From contig CABRZL010000110.1 of NCBI GenBank assembly GCA_902475435.1, positions 1-6,284 of the forward strand: 6,284 bases of DNA. Direction: 5' to 3'. The notes beneath the pieces are model-generated. The model saw only the letters and a program-made list of their open reading frames with translations, searched no databases and had not been told where the DNA came from. Shown piece by piece: positions 1 through 6,014 of this stretch. The stretch is from an uncultured Eubacteriales bacterium (GTDB lineage: Bacteria; Bacillota; Clostridia; Oscillospirales; Oscillospiraceae). A program made the translations under genes and the position numbers. Positions within the stretch are counted from its first letter, which is position 1; each line of letters starts with the position of its first letter.

Positions 1-4
1 AATA

Positions 5-47
5 TGCAATATTTTTGCAAAATACATTGAAAAAAACAGTTTTTTTC
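5..47. promoter_or_regulatory. Inverted repeats in the upstream AT-rich region
   Basis: Two symmetric elements are visible. TGCAA (5-9) and TTGCA (15-19) form an inverted repeat that overlaps the perfect palindrome TTTTGCAAAA (13-22). A second, larger one is GAAAAAAAC-A-GTTTTTTTC (29-47), with 9-bp arms around a single central base; it fills the spacer of the candidate promoter. A one-base loop cannot form an ordinary RNA hairpin, so it is more likely an operator or an intrinsically bent DNA element than a terminator. A binding role is inference. Confidence 0.3.
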
Positions 48-55
48 GATAATAT
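27..55 (+). promoter_or_regulatory. Candidate sigma-A-type promoter for the TIR/SPFH operon
   Basis: A TTGAAA hexamer at 27-32 (5 of 6 to the -35 consensus) is followed after 17 nt by TAATAT at 50-55 (4 of 6 to the -10 consensus). A better -10 match, GATAAT at 48-53, has a short 15-nt spacer. The spacer is almost wholly an A-tract followed by a T-tract, which would bend or stiffen the DNA. Transcription from here would give a leader of about 155 nt before the start codon at 219. This is pattern matching only; AT-rich DNA gives chance matches, so confidence is moderate to low. A weaker alternative lies at TTGTGC 102-107 with TATATA at 126-131. Confidence 0.4.
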
Positions 56-218
56 ATACGTAACAAAAAATTCAGCATAGGAGCGGTTTCAGGGGAATAT
101 TTTGTGCATAGATTGGTGAGTCGGCTATATATAGGGAACATTTTTAAATGGCTGATACTAATCATTGCGGCGGCGCGGGAAGCTTCCCCGGAACGCGGAA
201 AGAGGAGATGGAGCATAT
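56..218 (+). other. Probable 5' leader of the operon with a GC-rich structured patch
   Basis: No convincing gene lies here. The leader contains the 10-bp palindrome CTATATATAG (125-134) and, close to the start codon, a GC-rich patch at 168-198 that stands out from the surrounding AT-rich sequence. The patch contains the perfect palindrome GGGAAGCTTCCC (177-188) and a direct repeat CGCGG (174-178 and 194-198). TTCC at 184-187 can alternatively pair with GGAA at 190-193, so two mutually exclusive folds are possible just upstream of the ribosome binding site at 201-213. No known riboswitch core was recognised. Confidence 0.35.
203..213 (+). promoter_or_regulatory. Ribosome binding site that fixes the start of the TIR-LRR gene at 219
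   Basis: AGGAG at 203-207 lies 11 nt, and GGAG at 210-213 lies 5 nt, before the ATG at 219. An in-frame TTG at 165 would add 18 residues of Arg/Gly-rich sequence and has no comparable upstream purine motif. Starting at 219 also places the first zinc-ribbon cysteine at residue 6, as is usual for proteins that open with a zinc ribbon. Confidence 0.7.
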
Positions 219-3200
219 ATGCTGACATTAAAATGCAAAATGTGCGAGGGAAACATTATTCCAGTGGAGGGAAAAAATGTCGGCGTCTGTGATAGCTGCG
301 GTACAACGGTTGTGATGCCGTCTATTACCGATGAACGTCGAGCAGATGCGTTTAACCGGGGCAATCAGTTCCGTAAAGACTACGAATTTGATAAGGCACT
401 GGAAGAATATGGACAAATTGTAAAAGAAGATCCTACTGATGCCGAGGCCCATTGGTGTATGGCCTTGTGCCGTTATGGGATTAACTATCAACAGGATTAT
501 GTGGCAGATAAATTTATTCCTACCTGTGATCGGCTCAGCGATACTTCTTTTTTGGAAGATCCGGATTATCAGGCTGCTTTGCGCTATGCCAAGGGTGATG
601 CCAAAGCTATCTATAAAAAAGAAGCGGAACACATTGAAAAAATTCGCCAGGAGTTGGTTCGGGTAGCAGCCCAGACAGAGCCATATGACGTATTTATATG
701 CTTTAAGGATACATATGATGGAACCAATAAGCGAACGCCGGATTCCTATGCTGCGCAGGAGATCTATATGTTTCTCACAGAAAAAGGATATCGGGTGTTC
801 TTTTCCCGGATCACTTTGAAGGAGGAGCACCTGGGGCAGGAGTGGGAGCCGTATATTTATGCGGCTTTGAACACAGCACGGGTGATGCTGGTAGTGGGAA
901 CCAGCAAAGAACATTTTAACTCGCCATGGGTTAAGAATGAATGGAACCGATTCCGTGCCATTCGTCGGAAGGATCCGACGAAGGTTCTGCTGGCTTGCTA
1001 TCAGGATATGGATGGCAGGGATATTCCTGAGGAACTTCAGGTACTGGAGACGCATAATATTAAGGATAGCGATGGCGGGTTCTATTCCAATCTCAATTAT
1101 ATTGTATCACGTGAATGCCGCAGACAGAAAAAGCTGATTTCAGCTGGGACACAGGCAACAGCGGACAATTATGTAACGCGTGCTTATCAGGCGCTGGAGG
1201 ATAAGGATTTTAAGAAAGCAGATCAACTTCTGGAACAGGCGCTGAATATGGACCCGGAAAACGGAAGGGCGCATCTTGGCAAACTTCTGGTGGAGCGGAA
1301 GTGTGTGAAAACCGCGGATTTGGTGCAAGGGGATGAGCTTCTCAGTAAAAGCGGGCATTATCAGCGGGCAATCAAATATGCAGATGCTAGTGTACAGCAG
1401 CAGCTCCGGGCAGCAGAGGCTTCCATTCGACAGAGGCTAGACGAGCAGGCTAAAAAGCAGGCATTTGAGACATTGTGTGATTCGATAGACGAAGCGGAAT
1501 CTTCGCAGGAAATGGAAGAGATTATTCAAAGCCTGGAAGAATGGGGCGATTATGGCACAGCTCCGGCTCATTTAGAGATTGCGAAAAAACGTTTGGTGGA
1601 ATTAAAAGAGATAGAAGCCAAAGAGGCCGAAGAGCGAAAAAGAGAGGCGGAAATACAGAAAAAGAAGGCAGAGGCAGAGGCTGCACGCAAAGCTGCTGAG
1701 GAAGAAAAGGCCCGTAAGGAGGCAGCCAAAGCAGAGCGAAAACGCAAATCCCAAAAGCGCAATCGAGCTATTCGAAGGTTGGTATTTTTCCTGATTATTC
1801 TTGGTGTAGCTGGCTATTTTGTAAATCAAAAACTTGTCAAACCTGCCCAGATTTCTTATCAAAACGCGGAAGAGGCCATGGAACAGGGAGACTATCAGAC
1901 AGCAGCAATGCGCTATTACGAGGTAGCAGAGTCGCCGGTCAGCAAATTCCTGATGAAAGACGCCGCAGATAAAGGCTACCGTGCACTGACCAGTTGGCTG
2001 GGGGCGGAACCCTTGGTTGTATCTTCCGAGGAATATCCGTGGTTTCGTGTGGATGACAACGGGGGACTTCACTTTGATGCAGGTGAGTATACTGGTGAAA
2101 AAGAGTTCGTGTTACCCACATTATTGGATGGAAAATTGATTACTGGTTTTGGAGCGTCGTGTTTTGAAGACAGCGGAATTACGACTCTGAATGCTCCGGC
2201 TAATTATACTTGGGTGGGAGAAAGCGCTTTTTCAGACTGTGCAAATCTGAATTCTATTACGTTTAGCGCAAATACTCAGCGGATTGAGGCCTATGCGTTT
2301 TATGATTGTGACAGTTTAACGTCCGTGGTTTTGCCGGAAAGTTTAAGTACCATTGGAGAGAGTGCATTCGAAGATTGTAACTATTTGAACAGCGTAACAT
2401 TGAATGCAGGTCTCCAGGAAATTGGAGCAGGAGCATTTCGATACTGCAACAGTATTACAAATATCTATATCCCGGGGACCGTACAGACCATAGGGTATGA
2501 GGCGTTTTACGACACCAGCTTGACGAGTTTAACGCTAGAGAACGGCGTTGCTTCTATTGGAGAGTCGGCTTTTCAAGACTGCGATACGCTGTCTGCTGTG
2601 ACCATTCCCGGTACAGTGACAGAGATTGGGGCGTATGCCTTCAATGGCTGTGATGCGCTGGGAACCGTGGTGCTGGAAAGCGGGGTTACCACCTTGGGAG
2701 AAAATGCTTTTTCCAATTGTCCACAGCTGTGGAGTCTCAGTTTTAGCGATACACTGAGTTCAATTGGCAATAATGCATTTTCCTATGATGCAGCGCTGGG
2801 GAGCATTACATTGCCGGGGTCATTAACGACCATTGGAGAGGAAGCTTTCTCGGATTGTGATGGCATTGGCGAGGTATGGATTTCGGAAAATAGTGGACTG
2901 ACAATTGGCAATAATGCGTTTTATTCCTGTGATAATTTGACTGGCGTATCAGTAGGGGCTGGGACTGTAAGTTTAGGAGACAGTACGTTTGATTACTGCA
3001 CAAACTTGACGTGGGTTTCTCTTCCAGAAGGATTGACAACGATAGGCGCCTGGTGCTTCTCCAATGATGGACTCACAGAAGTTACAATTCCAAGTACGGT
3101 TACAGCGCTGGGGGAAGGCGCCTTCCATAATACGGCTCTTACAGGAGTTCAGATTCCGGCATCCGTTTCTATTATTGAGTCAGACACCTTCTCCGATTGT

Positions 3201-3380
3201 AGCAGCCTCTACTGGGTATGGTTTGCAGACGGCCTCAGCATTATCCGGGATGATGCGTTTTCTTACTGCGATACACTGACTCAGATTTATTACAGCGGTT
3301 CCTGGGAAAACTGGAATGCTGTATCAAAAGGAAATAATGCTTTGGATGGTAAGGAACTTTATACCGATTATTACGGTTAG
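219..3380 (+). CDS. Membrane-anchored zinc ribbon-TPR-TIR-coiled coil-TM-leucine-rich-repeat protein (reversed Toll-like-receptor layout)
   Basis: The 1053-residue product begins with a four-cysteine zinc ribbon (C6, C9, C24, C27) and TPR-like helices (about 42-90). A TIR domain (about 155-300) follows, with the strand-A motif YDVFICF at 156-162 and the GQEWEPYI segment at 206-213. E210 is the candidate NADase glutamate, because Firmicutes relatives I recall carry a Glu at the same place in a similar EPYI motif. More TPR-like helices (about 314-365) and a Glu/Lys/Ala-rich coiled coil (about 452-518) lead to a single hydrophobic segment, about 521-535, directly preceded by a strongly basic stretch. 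After a short helical region (about 545-595), roughly 17 BspA-type leucine-rich repeats of 22-24 residues run from 638 almost to the end. The positive-inside rule places TIR in the cytoplasm and the repeats outside. TIR domains either cleave NAD+ or act as adaptors; which applies here is not shown. The membrane segment is short, so a soluble protein cannot be excluded. It is the first gene of the operon, 20 nt before the SPFH gene. Confidence 0.9.
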   Translation: MLTLKCKMCEGNIIPVEGKNVGVCDSCGTTVVMPSITDERRADAFNRGNQFRKDYEFDKALEEYGQIVKEDPTDAEAHWCMALCRYGINYQQDYVADKFIPTCDRLSDTSFLEDPDYQAALRYAKGDAKAIYKKEAEHIEKIRQELVRVAAQTEPYDVFICFKDTYDGTNKRTPDSYAAQEIYMFLTEKGYRVFFSRITLKEEHLGQEWEPYIYAALNTARVMLVVGTSKEHFNSPWVKNEWNRFRAIRRKDPTKVLLACYQDMDGRDIPEELQVLETHNIKDSDGGFYSNLNYIVSRECRRQKKLISAGTQATADNYVTRAYQALEDKDFKKADQLLEQALNMDPENGRAHLGKLLVERKCVKTADLVQGDELLSKSGHYQRAIKYADASVQQQLRAAEASIRQRLDEQAKKQAFETLCDSIDEAESSQEMEEIIQSLEEWGDYGTAPAHLEIAKKRLVELKEIEAKEAEERKREAEIQKKKAEAEAARKAAEEEKARKEAAKAERKRKSQKRNRAIRRLVFFLIILGVAGYFVNQKLVKPAQISYQNAEEAMEQGDYQTAAMRYYEVAESPVSKFLMKDAADKGYRALTSWLGAEPLVVSSEEYPWFRVDDNGGLHFDAGEYTGEKEFVLPTLLDGKLITGFGASCFEDSGITTLNAPANYTWVGESAFSDCANLNSITFSANTQRIEAYAFYDCDSLTSVVLPESLSTIGESAFEDCNYLNSVTLNAGLQEIGAGAFRYCNSITNIYIPGTVQTIGYEAFYDTSLTSLTLENGVASIGESAFQDCDTLSAVTIPGTVTEIGAYAFNGCDALGTVVLESGVTTLGENAFSNCPQLWSLSFSDTLSSIGNNAFSYDAALGSITLPGSLTTIGEEAFSDCDGIGEVWISENSGLTIGNNAFYSCDNLTGVSVGAGTVSLGDSTFDYCTNLTWVSLPEGLTTIGAWCFSNDGLTEVTIPSTVTALGEGAFHNTALTGVQIPASVSIIESDTFSDCSSLYWVWFADGLSIIRDDAFSYCDTLTQIYYSGSWENWNAVSKGNNALDGKELYTDYYG
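2130..3320 (+). repeat. Array of about 17 BspA-type (LRR_5) leucine-rich repeats within the TIR-LRR gene
   Basis: The encoded protein shows a 22-24-residue periodicity with consensus IGxxAFxxCxxLxxVxxPxxxxx. Clear units include IGESAFEDC, IGAGAFRYC, IGAYAFNGC, IGNNAFYSC and IRDDAFSYC. The array ends with IYYSGSWENW, which resembles the usual closing cap of BspA-like proteins. BspA-type repeats are known from surface proteins of oral and gut bacteria and from Trichomonas, where they bind proteins or host surfaces. The copies have diverged at DNA level, so this is an old protein repeat rather than a recent tandem duplication. Confidence 0.92.
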
Positions 3381-3387
3381 ATTTGAG

Positions 3388-3393
3388 AGGAGG
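3388..3393 (+). promoter_or_regulatory. Ribosome binding site that selects GTG 3401 as start of the SPFH gene
   Basis: A perfect AGGAGG lies 7 nt before the GTG at 3401. The in-frame TTG at 3383 would place this motif inside the coding region and has no binding site of its own, so it is rejected as the start. The site sits in the 20-nt gap after the TAG of the upstream gene, as expected for cotranscription. Confidence 0.85.
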
Positions 3394-3400
3394 TAGAATC

Positions 3401-5179
3401 GTGGCGAAATTTGTAATTGAATGCCCGAACTGCCGAAGCTATGTTCGGGTTTCTAACGGAATCTTTTCGAAAAAACATATTACTTGCCGGTGCGGTCAGG
3501 AAATTGATATACAGGCAAACCGGATGATGAGCCGGGTGTGTCCTCACTGTGGAAATAATGTGGTGTTCGATGCGGCGAAAGGAGCGAAAGCAAAATGCCC
3601 TGTCTGCAAAGAACTGATCAATACCACGGCGGAACAAAGCCGTACAGAAGAGTTTTCCTGTGTACAGTGTGGAATCCGGCTTCGGGCGGATAAGAATGCG
3701 GCTACATATCGTTGTCCCGTTTGTGATACCGTGAATGATGTGCAGGCCCAAATTACAAAAGAACGTATCTCCAAAGAGGGAGTCGCCAGCATTATCAAAT
3801 ATGAGGGCGACAATCAAACGTTTATTTGGAAGCATCCCATCGAAGATTTTAATATGGGCTCTCAGTTGATTGTCCATGAGACGCAAGAGGCGGTATTTTT
3901 CCGGGATGGCCAGGCTTTGGATTCCCTGGGACCAGGTCGCCATACTTTAGAAACACAGTCTTTGCCCATTCTTGAGAAATTCTATAAGCTGCCTACGGAT
4001 TCGTCGAAAACATTCCATGCTGAAGTGTATTTTGTCAATTTGACCACACAGATGGGGATTAAGTGGGGGACAGATTCTAAGGTTCGTGTCAAAGATCCGG
4101 TCAATGGATTTTATGTGGAGCTTGGAGCTGGTGGCGAATTTAATTTGAAAGTCAGCGATGCCAGACGGCTTTTAATGAAGCTGGTGGGAACGACAGGAGG
4201 ACTTTCACAGGCGGATTTGCTTTCCACAGAAACTGTTGGCGGAATTACACGTCAAACGGGATTTTTCCGTGCTATGATTATGACGCAGGTTAAGACCTAT
4301 TTGGCGCAGACAATCCGTCAAGAGAAAATCAATATTTTGGATATCGATTTGGAACTGACGCGATTGTCAGAGGGCCTTCGAACTGTGATCAATCAGAGTC
4401 TCAAAGAGTATGGCCTTACAATGCCGGAGTTTTATGTAACCCGGATTGTCACACCCGATGATGATGAGAATTTCATTCGACTCAAGCAGCAGTTCGCGGA
4501 TCGTGTGCTGAATGTTCGCGAGGAGGAGAACCTTCAGGCTCAGGCAGAAGCAGCCCGAAATCGAAAACGTGTGGAAGCGCAGACAGAGGCAGAACTTAAA
4601 ATCCTTGCGGCTCAAGCGGATGCAGAGGCGCGCCGACAGGGAATTCAGGTAGAAGCAGAGGAAATGCGCCTGAAAGGTTATAATTATCAGCAGGAAACTG
4701 CCCGCCAAGTTGGTCTCAATGCAACGAGCCATATGGGGGATGGCAACGGAACCGGGGGACTGGGAGATTTAATGGGGCTTGGCGTGGCAATCGGGACTAT
4801 GGAGTCCATAGCCAGTACAACAAGAAATGCAGTATCTGGTATGATGGAGCCAGGCGTATCGCCCACAGTAAATTGGACCTGTACCTGTGGTGCTGTGAAT
4901 ACTGGAAAGTTTTGTTCTGAGTGTGGAAAACCGAAACCGATAACGGAGTGGACCTGTAGTTGCGGAACAGTGAATACCGGGAAGTTCTGTTCCGAGTGTG
5001 GAAAGCCAAAGCCGCAAACAATGGAAACCTGGATTTGTACCTGTGGTACGCAGAATCAGGGGAAATTCTGTGTAGAATGCGGGAAGCCAAGACTAGAGAA
5101 TGGTTGGACCTGTACGTGTGGTAAGACGGGAATTACTGGGAAATTCTGCCCGGAATGTGGCAAACAGAAAGGAGAATAA
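3401..5179 (+). CDS. SPFH-domain protein of the YdjI / 'virion core protein' family with seven zinc ribbons
   Basis: The 592-residue product starts at GTG. Three zinc ribbons open it: C8/C11 with C29/C31, C47/C50 with C66/C69, and C87/C90 with C105/C108. The SPFH (stomatin/prohibitin/flotillin/HflKC) domain spans about 125-350, with the family-typical stretches IWKHPIEDFN, SQLIVHE, LGPGRHTLETQ and IKWGTDSKVRV. A long Ala/Glu/Gln-rich coiled coil (about 358-438) and a Gly-rich hydrophobic patch (about 447-466) follow, then four tandem CxC...CxxC zinc ribbons (492-592). SPFH proteins oligomerise at membranes and organise microdomains; B. subtilis YdjI belongs to the pspA (ydjF-ydjGHI) operon linked to membrane stress. 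The name 'virion core protein' is a database label, not evidence of phage origin. YdjI, as I recall it, is about 320 residues, so the extra length here comes largely from the additional N- and C-terminal zinc ribbons. Its place between two putative membrane proteins suggests a scaffold for the TIR-LRR receptor, which is inference. Confidence 0.92.
   Translation: MAKFVIECPNCRSYVRVSNGIFSKKHITCRCGQEIDIQANRMMSRVCPHCGNNVVFDAAKGAKAKCPVCKELINTTAEQSRTEEFSCVQCGIRLRADKNAATYRCPVCDTVNDVQAQITKERISKEGVASIIKYEGDNQTFIWKHPIEDFNMGSQLIVHETQEAVFFRDGQALDSLGPGRHTLETQSLPILEKFYKLPTDSSKTFHAEVYFVNLTTQMGIKWGTDSKVRVKDPVNGFYVELGAGGEFNLKVSDARRLLMKLVGTTGGLSQADLLSTETVGGITRQTGFFRAMIMTQVKTYLAQTIRQEKINILDIDLELTRLSEGLRTVINQSLKEYGLTMPEFYVTRIVTPDDDENFIRLKQQFADRVLNVREEENLQAQAEAARNRKRVEAQTEAELKILAAQADAEARRQGIQVEAEEMRLKGYNYQQETARQVGLNATSHMGDGNGTGGLGDLMGLGVAIGTMESIASTTRNAVSGMMEPGVSPTVNWTCTCGAVNTGKFCSECGKPKPITEWTCSCGTVNTGKFCSECGKPKPQTMETWICTCGTQNQGKFCVECGKPRLENGWTCTCGKTGITGKFCPECGKQKGE
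4874..5176 (+). repeat. Four tandem zinc-ribbon repeats at the C-terminus of the SPFH protein
   Basis: Units begin at W492, W517, W544 and W569 (nt 4874, 4949, 5030, 5105) and are 24-27 residues long. The pattern is W-x-C-x-C-G, then GKFC-x-E-C-G-K. All sixteen predicted zinc-ligand cysteines are present. Units 1 and 2 share an identical 14-residue stretch from NTGKFC to KPKP (nt 4898-4939 and 4973-5014) yet differ at seven synonymous positions. Confidence 0.92.
5168..5174 (+). promoter_or_regulatory. Ribosome binding site of the four-helix membrane protein, inside the end of the SPFH gene
   Basis: AAAGGAG lies 8 nt before the ATG at 5183 and is contained in the last codons of the SPFH gene. 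With only 3 nt between stop and start, translational coupling of the two genes is likely. Confidence 0.8.
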
Positions 5180-5182
5180 GCC

Positions 5183-5848
5183 ATGAAACAAAAGTATTCT
5201 ATCTTAATTGTGGCAGGAATTGTATTGGTTCTTTATTCTCTGATTGTATTTGTGGTGCCCTTTCCTAAGAATGGTGTGTTTTGGCTGTCCTATGTGTTTA
5301 CGTTAATTTCCTTGGCGGCTCAGCTGGTGTTTGTCCAAGTGGCGTTTGGGGGCGGAATGTCTGTTCGCAGCCGATTTTACGGATTTCCGATCTTTCGAAT
5401 TGGGATGATTTATCTGGCTGTTCAGGTTGTTTTGAGCCTGGTATTCATGATTATTGGCCAGTGGATTCCTATGTGGATTCCAACACTGTGCTATTTGGTG
5501 GTTTTAGGAATGGGGGCCATTGGCCTAATTGCTGCGGACAATGTGCGGGATTCAGTTCGTTTGGTGGAAGAAAAGCAGGCGGATAACACAGTGTTTATGC
5601 GAAATCTCCGGCGAAATGCTGACGTGCTGGCAAAGCAATACCCAGAGTTAGAGGCTTTGTCAGAGGCGCTGCATTTTGCTGACCCTGTATCCACCGTAGC
5701 ATCGGAACCTTATGAACGACAGCTGGGAGAGTTGCTTGCGCAGATTCAGACTTGCCCTGATGAGCCAAATCGAGTGCGGTTGAAGAATCAGATGCTGGAG
5801 TTGCTTGATCAGCGAAATGCGGTTTGTAAATCCAGTAAAACACGATAA
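5183..5848 (+). CDS. Four-helix membrane protein with cytoplasmic helical tail, function unknown
   Basis: The 221-residue product has four clear hydrophobic segments at about 5-25, 32-55, 70-91 and 97-118. The loop between segments 2 and 3 carries R62, R64 and R72, which supports both termini being cytoplasmic. The tail (119-221) is polar, helical in character and includes FADPVS at 165-170. I recall conserved uncharacterised membrane proteins of Clostridia with a similar tail, a helical stretch followed by a 'SDPMS'-like motif, but no named domain is recognised and no catalytic motif is visible. It is the third gene of the operon, likely translationally coupled to the SPFH gene. A role as membrane partner or anchor for the SPFH/TIR proteins is suggested by context only. 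B. subtilis YdjH is a membrane protein in the comparable ydj operon, but orthology is not claimed. Confidence 0.85.
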   Translation: MKQKYSILIVAGIVLVLYSLIVFVVPFPKNGVFWLSYVFTLISLAAQLVFVQVAFGGGMSVRSRFYGFPIFRIGMIYLAVQVVLSLVFMIIGQWIPMWIPTLCYLVVLGMGAIGLIAADNVRDSVRLVEEKQADNTVFMRNLRRNADVLAKQYPELEALSEALHFADPVSTVASEPYERQLGELLAQIQTCPDEPNRVRLKNQMLELLDQRNAVCKSSKTR

Positions 5849-6014
5849 AACGGTTTCTATAATCTGGGATAAGAAACAATGTCCCCGTTTGTTAGACAGT
5901 GATGGACTGAATTACAAACGGGGTGTTTCCTATGTACGGGTTAATAGAAATCATTCGAAAATCGTGAACTGACGATTTTGGGGATATGAATTTTTAATGG
6001 AGGAGATAGTCACA
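5849..6014 (+). other. Intergenic region between the operon and the dehydrogenase gene
   Basis: This 166-nt region has no credible gene. It holds the long hairpin described separately and a second inverted repeat, AAAATCGT (5958-5965) with ACGATTTT (5972-5979) around a 6-nt loop. The second repeat could be an operator or a weak hairpin for the downstream gene. No strong promoter is seen; TATGAA at 5985-5990 is a weak -10 candidate without a matching -35 element. Confidence 0.5.
5873..5930 (+). terminator. Long hairpin after the operon, probable intrinsic terminator
   Basis: CCCCGTTTGT (5883-5892) pairs perfectly with ACAAACGGGG (5914-5923). The stem continues outward with GAAACA (5873-5878) pairing TGTTTC (5924-5929), leaving a 4-nt bulge (5879-5882) on the left arm. 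Inside the 21-nt loop, CAGT (5897-5900) can pair with ACTG (5906-5909). The structure begins 25 nt after the stop of the last operon gene. The T-rich stretch on the 3' side is short and interrupted (TGTTTCC), so termination is likely but not textbook. Confidence 0.5.

Noticed and set aside
102..131. Second promoter with TTGTGC and TATATA
   Set aside because: The -35 match is only 3 of 6 and the TATATA belongs to a simple AT palindrome; too weak to list as a feature.
165..218. Earlier in-frame TTG start for the TIR-LRR gene
   Set aside because: It has no good ribosome binding site, would add an Arg/Gly-rich tail and would bury the strong AGGAG/GGAG motifs that precede ATG 219.
228..1055. 275-codon open frame on the minus strand
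   Set aside because: It lies entirely opposite the zinc ribbon-TIR coding region, lacks recognisable domains and is a shadow of the + strand gene.
2130..3320. CRISPR-like or recent tandem DNA repeats
   Set aside because: The periodicity is at protein level (22-24 residues), in frame, with diverged DNA and no constant repeat or spacer pattern.
3383..3400. Earlier in-frame TTG start for the SPFH gene
   Set aside because: It would place the perfect AGGAGG inside the coding sequence; GTG 3401 has that motif at ideal spacing.
3377..3943. 188-codon open frame on the minus strand
   Set aside because: It is antisense to the zinc ribbons and SPFH start, whose cysteine motifs and family match are clear.
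3401..5179. Phage or virion structural gene, as the family label 'virion core protein' implies
   Set aside because: The domains are SPFH plus zinc ribbons, and no capsid, tail, terminase or integrase gene is present; the label is a historic database name.
219..5848. Thoeris-type TIR defence system
   Set aside because: No ThsA-like SLOG/SIR2 or other cyclic-ADP-ribose-sensing effector is encoded in the window, and the TIR protein here is a large membrane LRR protein.
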